Shown piece by piece: positions 17,225-25,493 of a stretch of 64,000 nt of DNA; within the stretch, counting starts at the first letter, position 1; each line of letters starts with the position of its first letter. Source of the DNA: JAFGPS01 sp964628465 (GTDB taxonomy: Bacteria; Planctomycetota; Phycisphaerae; Sedimentisphaerales; Anaerobacaceae). The stretch covers positions 186,001-250,000 of the forward strand of contig CAZVOA010000002.1 of NCBI GenBank assembly GCA_964628465.1, given 5' to 3'. Under the pieces are notes generated by a model, which searched no databases, was not told the origin of the DNA, and saw nothing but the letters and a program-made list of their open reading frames with translations. Position numbers and translations under genes: made by a program.

Positions 17225-17544
17225 TTTTCACCTGCTGATAAGTTATTTGCTGACTGAAATTGCAAGTTGTGATTTGGCAATGAGTTAGTTTCACCTGGTA
17301 TTTTTTGAGCCGTTTGCTTAGTCTTATACTGCAAAAACTGTTCGCGTGTAGGACATCGCAACTCGATCCAGAGTCTAACATCACTGGCCAAAAACAACTT
17401 TCGCTTGCAAAGGTAAATCGGTTCCGGTCCGAATTTCCCGCTCGAAAGAAATTGCCAGATAATGTTTTTGCTCAAATTAGCCGCGTAGCTAATCTCAGGA
17501 ATACCCCAGAGCAAAGAATCAAGATTGATTTTTTTTTCAGGCAT
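17221..17544 (-). CDS. Helix-turn-helix protein, AlpA/excisionase-like
   Basis: 107 residues. Residues about 10-60 (WGIPEISYAANLSKNIIWQFL ending before SSGKFGPEP, then KRKLFLASDVRLWIE) fit the MerR-type winged helix of AlpA and Xis-like proteins: a first helix, recognition helix, then a wing and a DVRLWI helix. These act in excision or regulation of integrated elements. Its start overlaps the end of the 17884 gene by 8 bp. The C-terminal 40 residues are polar and probably disordered. Confidence 0.6.
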   Translation of the reverse strand: MPEKKINLDSLLWGIPEISYAANLSKNIIWQFLSSGKFGPEPIYLCKRKLFLASDVRLWIELRCPTREQFLQYKTKQTAQKIPGETNSLPNHNLQFQSANNLSAGEK

Positions 17545-17884
17545 GATTTATTTTTACCACCCAATATTTACCAGCCGGTAGATTGAGAATATTATTTTCT
17601 CGCAACTCGATTGATTGAGGCAAGAGTCTCTCAGGTGTTACTTCCCATAGTAAATCATTGATTGACTTGCCTGTGTTTTTATCTTCGCTTTCAAGCCACT
17701 CCATCACTTCGGGATAATGAAAATACTTTTCCTTGCCTATAAAAAAGCAGGGCATCCCGTATCGACACCACAAATCTATCGTCTCAGGCGGTACAAACAT
17801 CCTCGCTGCTAATACGGTCACAGAGAGGCTATTCAGGAATAACAATTCACGTTTACTGATCTGGTTTACTTTTAAAGTTTTCAT
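17537..17884 (-). CDS. Helix-turn-helix protein
   Basis: 115 residues. SVTVLAARMFVPPETIDLWCRYG followed by MPCFFIGKEKYFHYPEVMEWLE has the same helix-turn-helix-wing-helix layout as the next gene. The two may be a divergent pair controlling excision or early transcription. It appears to be the first gene of the replication operon, which continues through four overlapping genes to dnaB. The Shine-Dalgarno is weak. Confidence 0.55.
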   Translation of the reverse strand: MKTLKVNQISKRELLFLNSLSVTVLAARMFVPPETIDLWCRYGMPCFFIGKEKYFHYPEVMEWLESEDKNTGKSINDLLWEVTPERLLPQSIELRENNILNLPAGKYWVVKINHA

Positions 17885-18048
17885 ACCAGTAATGTAAATG
17901 CAAATTTTTTATGTAACCGATGTAACAAAAAAAATATTAAATAAATTATTAGAAATGTTTGTTTTTGAAATGAAAATAAGGGTAATATTTTTTAAAAATG
18001 ATATGATTTTAATAAATGTTACATTGGCTGTAACTTAATAACGCTATA

Positions 18049-18699
18049 TTATTCTAATTTTCTATTGATTTTTAAATCCATTCTACACGCAAATGTTTTT
18101 AATTCACCTTCGTTATAAATGAAATTATTTTTTGAGTTTTTAGTTAGATGCTCTGCTACTTCTCTCCATGATTTATTGTCATCATAAAACATTTTACCCA
18201 TTGTATTTATAACTTCGAGGTTATACTTTGAATCTTTAATTTTTTTATTTAAATAATCAAGCCAGAACTTACTATTGTCTTTAGGAACGCTTACAGGAAT
18301 TTCTTTATTGTCTTTTTTTGACGGTTCGCTATTTTTCAGAATACGTATCGAATCAACACACCATTCATGGTATTTATCAATTTGTTTTCTAAGGCTCTCG
18401 TTATCTTTGTAAGTAATAGATTTATCCAAATCCGGCGGTAAATGCAATTCATTATCAGAAGCCTCAAAAATAGTGAGAACTGTTCGGATTCCGTCTAAGT
18501 CTCTCTCTACGCTATGCAGTACGTATTTATCAAGACCAAATTCATCATTAACAACAGGCAGGGTTAGCGGCCTTAACCTTCGCAGTTGTTTTTCAATCTC
18601 TATTAGTGTTTTGAGAGGTTTTTTTTTCTTTTGTTCAAGTTCATCTAATACCGCATTAACTCTGAATTGTAACTCTTCATTGCTCTCAATCGGCTTCAT
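18049..18699 (-). CDS. Hypothetical protein of element 1
   Basis: 216 residues with AAGGTAAGG before the ATG. It is charged and helical with a Lys-rich patch (ELEQKKKKPLKTLIE), and no signal peptide or membrane segment. The C-terminus (KSWREVAEHLTKNSKNNFIYNEG then LKTFACRMDLKINRK) has a helix-turn-helix-like rhythm. Not recognised. It is separated from the replication operon by about 164 bp of very AT-rich DNA that could hold an operator or origin. Confidence 0.55.
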   Translation of the reverse strand: MKPIESNEELQFRVNAVLDELEQKKKKPLKTLIEIEKQLRRLRPLTLPVVNDEFGLDKYVLHSVERDLDGIRTVLTIFEASDNELHLPPDLDKSITYKDNESLRKQIDKYHEWCVDSIRILKNSEPSKKDNKEIPVSVPKDNSKFWLDYLNKKIKDSKYNLEVINTMGKMFYDDNKSWREVAEHLTKNSKNNFIYNEGELKTFACRMDLKINRKLE

Positions 18700-18731
18700 T
18701 TTTTCACCTTACCTTTATCCGGGTTCCCGTC

Positions 18732-18776
18732 CTGGCTTGCCTGTAAGGTAGGTGTCCGAAAACAGGCATAAGCCAG
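18732..18776. repeat. Long imperfect hairpin
   Basis: CTGGCTTGCCTGT (18732-18744) pairs with ACAGGC-AT-AAGCCAG (18762-18776), a 13-bp stem with a 2-nt bulge and a 17-nt loop. It is immediately upstream of the 18049-18699 gene and near the right end of element 1. Transcript leader structure and recombination-related structure are both possible. Confidence 0.45.
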
Positions 18777-18825
18777 AACGAAAAATTTCAGCAGGTGTAC
18801 GGCCTGCATCCCGGCTGTTTGTTTA

Positions 18826-19102
18826 TTAACTTTTCAGTTTAGCCAATATAGCCTGTCTTTCTTCTTTAGTCAACTTCGCTAAAGTTTCAATTAGTTTCGA
18901 TAAATCACTATCATTTTCATTTTTCTTGTTTAAAGGCTCAGTAAAAGGATTGACTATTTCCGGCTTTTCAGAAGTGCTTTGATTTGGATTTTCACAAGTG
19001 TTTTTTTCACAAGCATTTATAGAAGATTTTGAATCGCTTGAACTTTCGGAAATCGTCCCATTTCTAATCCGTAGGTCAGAGGTCCGAATCCTCTCGGGCG
19101 TA
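18826..19102 (-). other. Displaced 3' end of the element 1 integrase
   Basis: Read on the minus strand, the attachment core B gives the same residues (TPERIRTSDLRIRN) in the same phase as in the integrase. It continues without a stop for 77 codons (from GTISESSSD through an acidic, Ser/Asn-rich stretch to LTKEERQAILAKLKS). No ribosome binding site precedes any start here. In the excised circle this segment joins codon 518 of int. I read it as the episomal C-terminus of the integrase, not a separate gene. Confidence 0.7.
19060..19102 (+). repeat. Attachment core copy B
   Basis: Exact 43-bp repeat of the tRNA-Arg 3' end. Only the 3' half of the tRNA is present, so it is not a tRNA gene. It is the right end of element 1 and the left end of element 2. 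Confidence 0.9.
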
Positions 19103-19211
19103 TTTTTGTAAATCATTATCTAAAAGAAAGTTACAATATTTAACATTTCAATTAAAATGTAAAAAAAAACTTAAATTTAAGCCCATGGTGTCAGTCATTC
19201 TTTTTTTTGAG

Positions 19212-19457
19212 TCAAGACTGCTTTAAGCAATTCATTAAAAGTATAACTAATCGGCCAGATAAAATTTCGAAAGGCAAGGGATAGTAATTACGATATTTGC
19301 TAAAATTCTCCCTGTTGAATGATTTATGCTGCCTGCAACGATTAAGCCACTTCATTACCGTGTGTTCCGTCAAAGTATAAAACTTCTTAAAGGACGGCAT
19401 ATTGCCGCTTGTAGACACCTTGGCCCTATTGCGATTATTAACGATTTCGGAGATCAA
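19212..19457 (-). pseudogene. Group II intron reverse transcriptase relic (C-terminal piece)
   Basis: Residues about 18-60 of this frame (GNMPSFKKFYTLTEHTVMKW, LNRCRQHKSFNRENF, YYPLP) match the C-terminal segment of group II intron-encoded proteins, where a GN-x-x-SL-x-x-F ... WLNRRSQ-x-x-SFNW ... PLP pattern is usual. The polymerase domain upstream is missing and the last residues diverge. No intron domain V was found nearby. It is a decayed insertion near the left border of element 2. Confidence 0.6.
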
Positions 19458-20012
19458 TACTTTATACCTTCACTTTCGTTATGGCCGACCACTCGCCATT
19501 CCTTTGGCTTCACACAGTTTGTTACCGCACTGCATGCAAAGTTTTGTTCTGGTCTGTTGGTTAGGCTTTGACCAGGTTGGATTAACCAACTTCCCCACAT
19601 CAGCTTTCGTGGCACACCTAAAATTGAACCTACAACTAAATCGAAAATATCGTTTTGAATGAAGTTCTTTTTAGTGGACTTTCTAAGTATGAATATTAGA
19701 ACCAATTAACTCTTGATAGCTCTGTTTTAAATCTGCCGTGGCAGAGATTTTGAGAGATTTAATAGAAATGAATGCTGTTTCGTCTCTTATTACGACGACC
19801 ACAAAGCATACTAAGGAAGATTGTGGAGGCGTTGTGGAATGCCGAAATCATAAGTGGCATGGAATAGCATTTTGAATGTCAGTTGTACCTATGTAAAAAC
19901 AGTATTATACATTTAAAACTACATACTCTTTAATAAGCGTCCTTTTTGTAAATTAATAAATATGACTTTATTAAGGCAATTCTAATAAAAATGATGATAT
20001 CAATATTATATT
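19458..20012. other. Gene-free region at the left end of element 2
   Basis: Short overlapping frames occur on both strands, but none has a good start, ribosome binding site or recognisable product. Probably decayed mobile DNA. Confidence 0.4.
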
Positions 20013-20043
20013 CGCAAAAAGGGAAGATTTAAACGCAAAATGG
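20013..20043 (+). promoter_or_regulatory. Tandem 21-bp-period operator 1
   Basis: CGCAAAAAGG at 20013-20022 and CGCAAAATGG at 20034-20043 are direct repeats whose starts are exactly 21 bp apart. TATATA/TATAAAT sequence follows about 28 bp downstream and could be a -10 element. It faces the carbohydrate-binding protein gene at 20470. Confidence 0.7.
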
Positions 20044-20469
20044 TTTTGTTTTTAAAGCACTTATTTTGGAATATATAAATAGATATTAGATTAACTTAAA
20101 GACTCTAACAAAATGAATATTTAAATTGTGATAAAGCCATCTTTGCCAAGATTCATAGGCAAGATGCCCATGATGACACGAATCTTATTGTTAGAGCTTA
20201 TTAGATATTCCCGTATATCGTATATAAAGTGTTGTATGGATCGTTGACTGATTGGTAACGACCGTTATATAGAAGATAGAAAAACTTTATTCGGTATGAT
20301 GATTATTGCTTTTAACAAAAAAGTCAGTTAAGGATGGATGGTAAAATCAACTCAAATAGACCTTATCCTGGGCAGATAAATGTGATTATGCAGGAAAAGT
20401 GAGAATCAGAGTGTTTCTGCTTCGTATTGTTTTAAAATATTTGATATATTTTTATTTTGGAGGTTAATT
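20044..20469 (+). other. Long untranslated leader of the 20470 gene
   Basis: About 380 nt between the predicted promoter and the GGAGG-preceded ATG at 20470 without a supported small gene. It contains a nested hairpin (AAGATTC 20148-20154 with GAATCTT 20180-20186, inner GGCA/TGCC). No known riboswitch class is recognised. Confidence 0.4.
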
Positions 20470-23178
20470 ATGATTAAGAAATTAATATTTTTAGCATTAT
20501 CTTTTTGTGTGATCTTATCGACTGGATCCGCATGGAGTTTGGAGCCTCCCATATATATTGGCTGTGGTAATGCGACTGAAATCGTGGATGGCGATAAGGT
20601 TTGGCTTGCAGGAGACAATTTTGCCACTACTCCCCTGGCCGACTTTCCGTGGTTTAATCCGGACCAATTTATGTTTGACAATCCACCTCCTATAGAAGTC
20701 TACCAAGATGGTTATCACAAGAACAACTGGTGTGATCCTGAAGAATATGACGAAATATCCGTTCCTGTAGCGAACGGTTCTTATCTGGTTCGAATACACA
20801 TGTTCAACAACAACGATTCACATCGTCTGATGAACGTCACCATCGAAGGCGTCGTAGTTCTTAAAGATTACGATCCTCAAGCCGCGGCTTTTGCCCTCGG
20901 GGCCATCAACAATGGTGTCAATGCCGTTGTGGTTTCTGAATTCATTGTCGAGGTCACTGATGGCGACGGTATTCAGATTCGTGACTCGATTGGCGGAACG
21001 GGATGTCAAGATGCCTGGATGGGCGCGATTGAAATCCATTCTAACGGTACCCCATCTTCAGCTTCTCGTCCAAATCCGTCAAATAAAAGTGAAGAAGTAT
21101 TAATAGATGTTGGCGGAGCTTCATGGAAACCAGGCGCATTCGCGAATACTCATAACGTATTTTTCGGCACGGACTTCAATGACGTTAATGAGGCGACCTT
21201 AACTGAACGATTGGGAACGACTGTGTATGCATATCTTGCTTTTGATTCCAATAATATTAATCTCAGCAGGCTTGCATATGGCACGACATATTATTGGAGA
21301 GTCGATGAAGTTAATGCACCCCCGGATGGTACGGTATTAAAAGGTCCAGTATGGAGTTTCACTACGGAACCTTATTCATATAAAATACCCGCGGGAAATA
21401 TAACAGTAACTGCATCAAGCAGCAGCGCAGATAATGATCCGAATGATACCATAAACGAATCAGGACTGAGTACTGCTAATAAAGACTTGCACTCGAAAAA
21501 TATCAAAGATATGTGGTTAAGCAGCGGCGAGGATGCAAATAATGTATGGATTAGGTATGATTTCGACAAGCTCTATAAGCTGCACGAAATGCTCGTGTGG
21601 AACTACAATGTCGGAATTTTCCTCAGCGCAGGATTCAAAGATGTTAATGTAGAATATTCTGCAGATGGGCAAACCTGGCTCAAATTAGCTAATGTACCTG
21701 AATTTGAGCAAGGAACAGGACAGGATAGCTATAAGTATAATACGGTTGTCGATTTTAATAATGCAGTTGCGCAATCCGTCAGGCTTACAGTAAAGAGCAA
21801 CTGGAGTGGTGGAATATTTTCAAATGCTGGTTTAAGCGAAGTGAGATTTATGTACATTCCTGTTAGGGCTAGAAAGCCTGCGCCGGAAGACAAAGAAAGT
21901 GATGTTGACCTGGTAACAACTCTAAGTTGGAGAGAAGGAAGGGAAGCTGATAAACATCATCTTTATATAAGTACGGACGTTAATGCAGTTAACGAAAGTA
22001 CGGCAAGCGTAACAATACTTGATCAAGCAAGTTATATTCTTTCTGTCGAACTTGGCAGAACATATTACTGGCGAATTGATGAGATCAATAATATCGAAAC
22101 CCCTGCAAGCTGGATAGGTGACATCTGGAGCTTTAGTACACCTGATTATATTATTGTTGATGATTTTGAAACTGGTTATGACAATGCAGACAATGCAGTA
22201 TATAAGATATGGAAAGACTCAACTGAACTCGGTAATACATCTGTAAACGGCTCCTGGATGGGAAGAAAAAATGAGCCGTATCTGCATACGATTAACCATA
22301 ACGGCGGTCATTCGGCACCTATGTCATTTGATAATTCCAGTGTCAGTTCTTCATATGTTACAGCTCAGAGTACCGAGTTGCCTATAGATACATCAGACTG
22401 GTCACTCGGCTCGCCTACGACACTGACAATATGGTTCAGAGGAGATGCAAACGGACCAGTTGTTGCTGATTCAGAGTTGTATTGCACAATAGGTGGAAAG
22501 ACGGCTACCTATGGCGGTTCCGTAAAGGAAGCTCTCCAGAGAGGCACATGGTATCAATGGGATATAAACCTTGCTGCACTTGGCGCAGACCTTTCCAACA
22601 TACCTGATATTACTATAGGTATCAAAAAAGTTGGTGCAACAGGTGCGGTAGGTGTAATATATATTGATGATATCCAGCTTACAGGTCTGGAACCACAGCC
22701 TATATATCCAGCGTATTACGTTGAAGCAGAGAATTATGTTTCAATAACTACCGGTATGTCAATCCAGACTACTACTGCCGGATACACTGGTACAGGTTAT
22801 ATAGCATCTGATCCTGAAATTACAGAGAACCAGACGGCTAATCCTCCAACAGCGGGTATTGCCACCTATACCTTTAACATACCTGAAACAGGTCAATACA
22901 GAATTGGTTTCCGTACCTTTGTCAAGACAGAAGGTACAACCAATTACAACTCATGGTGGGTTAATTTTACTGGTCCGAGTATCACAGGAATGACTGGATG
23001 GGCGAATTTCAATGAAGTTCCGGCCGGTAGCTGGTTATGGAGAGATGTTTGGAATGGTACTGGTCCAAATGGTATTACCTATACTATAAGTCAACCTGGT
23101 ACATATACTCTTGAGGTTGCTTATAGAGAGCGTGGAATGATGCTGGATGCAATTGAAATCAGGAAGATTGGTAATTAA
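20470..23178 (+). CDS. Secreted multi-domain carbohydrate-binding protein
   Basis: 902 residues with a signal peptide (cleavage near SAWS-LEPP). After an N-terminal beta domain (about 25-190, malectin-like in appearance) come an fn3-like module (about 200-300), a discoidin/F5-8C-like domain (about 300-460: NVWIRYDFDKLYKLHEMLVW), a second fn3-like module (about 465-555), a jelly-roll-like domain starting DYIIVDDFETGYDNADN (about 556-740) and a C-terminal CBM6-like domain beginning YYVEAENYV (about 745-902). No catalytic motif is seen, so it is probably a surface or extracellular glycan-binding protein. It carries operator 1 upstream and a terminator after it. Confidence 0.7.
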   Translation: MIKKLIFLALSFCVILSTGSAWSLEPPIYIGCGNATEIVDGDKVWLAGDNFATTPLADFPWFNPDQFMFDNPPPIEVYQDGYHKNNWCDPEEYDEISVPVANGSYLVRIHMFNNNDSHRLMNVTIEGVVVLKDYDPQAAAFALGAINNGVNAVVVSEFIVEVTDGDGIQIRDSIGGTGCQDAWMGAIEIHSNGTPSSASRPNPSNKSEEVLIDVGGASWKPGAFANTHNVFFGTDFNDVNEATLTERLGTTVYAYLAFDSNNINLSRLAYGTTYYWRVDEVNAPPDGTVLKGPVWSFTTEPYSYKIPAGNITVTASSSSADNDPNDTINESGLSTANKDLHSKNIKDMWLSSGEDANNVWIRYDFDKLYKLHEMLVWNYNVGIFLSAGFKDVNVEYSADGQTWLKLANVPEFEQGTGQDSYKYNTVVDFNNAVAQSVRLTVKSNWSGGIFSNAGLSEVRFMYIPVRARKPAPEDKESDVDLVTTLSWREGREADKHHLYISTDVNAVNESTASVTILDQASYILSVELGRTYYWRIDEINNIETPASWIGDIWSFSTPDYIIVDDFETGYDNADNAVYKIWKDSTELGNTSVNGSWMGRKNEPYLHTINHNGGHSAPMSFDNSSVSSSYVTAQSTELPIDTSDWSLGSPTTLTIWFRGDANGPVVADSELYCTIGGKTATYGGSVKEALQRGTWYQWDINLAALGADLSNIPDITIGIKKVGATGAVGVIYIDDIQLTGLEPQPIYPAYYVEAENYVSITTGMSIQTTTAGYTGTGYIASDPEITENQTANPPTAGIATYTFNIPETGQYRIGFRTFVKTEGTTNYNSWWVNFTGPSITGMTGWANFNEVPAGSWLWRDVWNGTGPNGITYTISQPGTYTLEVAYRERGMMLDAIEIRKIGN

Positions 23179-23241
23179 GTTATTAATTACTATACTCAAG
23201 GGTTTAAATGCCTGATATATAGAAAAGTGAAGTAGTAAGTT

Positions 23242-23279
23242 AAGGGCCTGTACTGTTTAATTTCGGTATAGGCCCTTTT
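23242..23279 (+). terminator. Rho-independent terminator after the 20470 gene
   Basis: AAGGGCCTGTAC (23242-23253) pairs with GTATAGGCCCTT (23266-23277, one G-U), followed by TTT. Located 63 bp after the stop codon. Confidence 0.8.
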
Positions 23280-23373
23280 CCATAACTAAACTGAAGTTGT
23301 GTTTTTTGAGGCTTTGGCATCAATCAAACGCATAAAATGTTTAGTTCAGGTTTACGTGCCAATGAAATATGTT

Positions 23374-23404
23374 CGTAAAATGGCAAATTATAAACGTAAA
23401 ATGG
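23374..23404 (+). promoter_or_regulatory. Tandem 21-bp-period operator 2
   Basis: CGTAAAATGG at 23374-23383 and again, identical, at 23395-23404, 21 bp apart. A TATATT element lies about 27 bp beyond the second half site. It is 71 bp before the preferred start of the pseudopilin gene. Confidence 0.75.
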
Positions 23405-23475
23405 TGATTTAAAAGGGAGAAAAAAAGGTACTATATATTATTGATATTGTTTTCAATAAGAAAGGTATGTGGCGT

Positions 23476-24222
23476 ATGATGCAAAGGAAAGATGGCTTTA
23501 CATTAATTGAGTTGTTAGTAGTAATTGCCATTATTGCAATATTGTTGTCGATCTTAATGCCGGCATTAAGCAAAGTTAAACAGCAGGCATATACTATAAG
23601 TTGTCGTTCCAATCTCAAACAGTATGGCATCGGCATGAGAATGTATTTAGACGACAATAACTCGTATTTCCCTAATACTAACAGTTGGATGAAATCCGCA
23701 AGCGGCAGTTGGGTTAAAAAAGGAGAGGATCCGACTGGCCAATTTTGGCCTTACATAAAAGCTAAGGACTGCCACTTATGTCCGTGTTTTGATCAGCTTG
23801 CGAAGAATACTGCCTATGCTGATACACAGGTTAGCTATGTTTTGAATTCCTATTTAGGTAATAGCGGCGGCATTTGGTCAAATTGGCTGGGTTCAGGCGT
23901 GACAGGAGTTTCAAAAGAAACGGAAGTCTATCGTCCTTCTGAAGTGATTACATTCACAGAAGAGAATTCATGGACAATTAAGGATTACAGTTCATATCCA
24001 TTTAACGATGTACACTTCACAGTTGGTAATTCGAAAAAATTAATTGACAACTTTGCCACATTCCATAATACATCAAGAAATCTCGATAGAGGTCTTGCAA
24101 ACATGGTCTTCGTTGATGGACATGTCGATTATTTAGGTCGTTCAGGTATGGAAAATGAACGGGAAGATGAGCTGGAACATCGTTTCCGATTGACCTGGCC
24201 CAAGAAAAAAATACCATATTAA
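23476..24222 (+). CDS. Type IV prepilin-like protein (H-X9-DG/DUF1559-like)
   Basis: 248 residues from the ATG at 23476 (23467 also possible; AAAGG spacing favours the inner ATG). A short basic leader is followed by the class III cleavage site GFTLIELLVVIAIIAILLSIL, processed before Phe by prepilin peptidase, then a long hydrophobic helix and the SNLKQYGIGMRMYLDDN segment. Near the C-terminus HNTS...NMVFVDGHVDYL gives the VDGH element typical of planctomycete H-X9-DG pseudopilins. These are thought to form surface fibres or secretion pseudopili. Control by operator 2 suggests it serves capture or uptake of the island's substrate; that is inference. Confidence 0.8.
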   Translation: MMQRKDGFTLIELLVVIAIIAILLSILMPALSKVKQQAYTISCRSNLKQYGIGMRMYLDDNNSYFPNTNSWMKSASGSWVKKGEDPTGQFWPYIKAKDCHLCPCFDQLAKNTAYADTQVSYVLNSYLGNSGGIWSNWLGSGVTGVSKETEVYRPSEVITFTEENSWTIKDYSSYPFNDVHFTVGNSKKLIDNFATFHNTSRNLDRGLANMVFVDGHVDYLGRSGMENEREDELEHRFRLTWPKKKIPY

Positions 24223-24255
24223 TTTTTGAAAACATAATATTATACGAAAGCTAAT

Positions 24256-25419
24256 TTATTTTCTAAGATATTGTTTGCGATAAACCTGAGGGCTCATACC
24301 TTTCTCCATTTTGAAAAACCGGGAAAGATGTGGTATTTCATGAAATCCAAGTGCTTGAGAAATTTCATAGATTGACATTTCCGTCTCTGCCAGCATTCGA
24401 ATTATCTGTTCAACACGTACATGGCGGATTTCATCATGGATAGAATGGCCAAGAATTCTGCGAAACCGCTTTTCAAGGATACGCCGTGACAATGGAACCG
24501 AGTCAACGACATCGTTTACCTGAATCACTCTTCTGGAATTACGATGAATAAATCGTACAGCTGCAATTATATCCGGATCATCAATGGCCAAAATATCAGT
24601 TGACTGTCGCTCTTCTACATGTGTCGGTTGAATATGAATCTCCATGTCCGGACACATTTTATTATCGATCATTTTATCCAGTAATGCAGAGGCTTCATAA
24701 CCTGCTTTTTCTGTATTTAAGGCTATACTGGACAAGGGAGGATTACACAAATCACAAATCAACGGGTCATTATCGACTCCTAAAACAGCTATTTCGTCCG
24801 GAACTTGAAGATTTGCAATTTTGCAGGCTTCTATTACCATTTCACCCCTGTCATCATTGCATGTCATTATCCCTATTGGTTTAGGTAATGTGAGTAACCA
24901 TTTAGACATAATTGCAGGTTCCTTATCCCATGTCCTATTCGATTTAGCGTGTGGTTGTTTGTAAAAACTTGTTGAGTAACCAACCTCTGCTAAAGTTTTG
25001 GTGAAATAATCACCCCGCATCTGTGACCACCACCAATCATCGAAACCACAATACGCGAAATTCTTAAATCCTTTATTAAGAAGGTACTTTGCAGCAGTTT
25101 TTCCGATTTCAGCATGATCGGTAATTATGTTCGATATATTCGGGATTTTTGACCTGGTATATGGACATGAAATAGTAGGTACTCCCATTGCTATTATTTC
25201 ATCGATATATGGAGGCTCTCGCATTATAATACCATCGGGTTTCCATTTTTTCAACAGCGGTAATAATCTGTCTTTACCCTTCGGCTCTCTGTAGTCCACG
25301 TATCTATAAAATATCCAGTTTCCCTGTATCCGGGAATATTTGACAATACCTCTAACAATACTCTGCGTATACTGGCGATTTGGATTGATCAGCAATACAA
25401 TCTTTCGTGTTCGATTCAT
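24256..25419 (-). CDS. XylR-like transcriptional regulator (sugar-binding plus AraC domain)
   Basis: 387 residues. Residues 1-280 form a LacI/periplasmic-binding-protein-type sensor (IVLLINPNRQYTQSIVRGIVK, VLGVDNDPLICDLCNPPLSSI). Residues 285-387 form an AraC DNA-binding domain with two helix-turn-helix units (SRRILEKRFRRILG and MSIYEISQALGFHEIPHLSRFF). This is the architecture of E. coli XylR, which binds tandem direct-repeat half sites when its sugar is bound. It is the obvious candidate to bind the four 21-bp-period operators of the island. It ends convergently with the pseudopilin gene and lies 74 bp after the kinase, so it may be expressed as the last gene of the catabolic operon or from its own promoter. 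Confidence 0.85.
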   Translation of the reverse strand: MNRTRKIVLLINPNRQYTQSIVRGIVKYSRIQGNWIFYRYVDYREPKGKDRLLPLLKKWKPDGIIMREPPYIDEIIAMGVPTISCPYTRSKIPNISNIITDHAEIGKTAAKYLLNKGFKNFAYCGFDDWWWSQMRGDYFTKTLAEVGYSTSFYKQPHAKSNRTWDKEPAIMSKWLLTLPKPIGIMTCNDDRGEMVIEACKIANLQVPDEIAVLGVDNDPLICDLCNPPLSSIALNTEKAGYEASALLDKMIDNKMCPDMEIHIQPTHVEERQSTDILAIDDPDIIAAVRFIHRNSRRVIQVNDVVDSVPLSRRILEKRFRRILGHSIHDEIRHVRVEQIIRMLAETEMSIYEISQALGFHEIPHLSRFFKMEKGMSPQVYRKQYLRK

Positions 25420-25493
25420 AATTTATTACCGATTATTTGCCAACACTTCTGTTTTTAACCAAATGGTATTAAACTGCTATATAATTAACATAA

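Larger units (their letters stand above)
7857..19102. mobile_element. Integrative element 1 (phage satellite-like or degraded prophage, 11.2 kb)
   Basis: Bounded by attachment copies A and B, with the integrase at the left end pointing outward. All its genes are on the minus strand: replication entry functions (HTH proteins, primosome-like protein, DnaB helicase) at the right, small unknown and virion-like genes in the middle, integrase last. No large terminase, portal, major capsid or tape-measure gene is recognisable, so it is either a satellite using another phage's particles or a deleted prophage. Reading-frame continuity of the integrase across the A/B junction indicates that A and B are its true ends. 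Confidence 0.8.

Noticed and set aside
19060..19102. Core copies B and C as tRNA genes
   Set aside because: Only the 3' 43 nt are present; acceptor 5' strand, D arm and half the anticodon stem are missing.
18826..19116. Frame of 96 codons as an independent gene
   Set aside because: No ribosome binding site, and its first residues are the attachment core. It is better explained as the displaced 3' end of the integrase.
19454..19705. 83-codon minus-strand frame upstream of the reverse-transcriptase relic
   Set aside because: No recognisable domain and no good start; probably decayed intron or flanking DNA.
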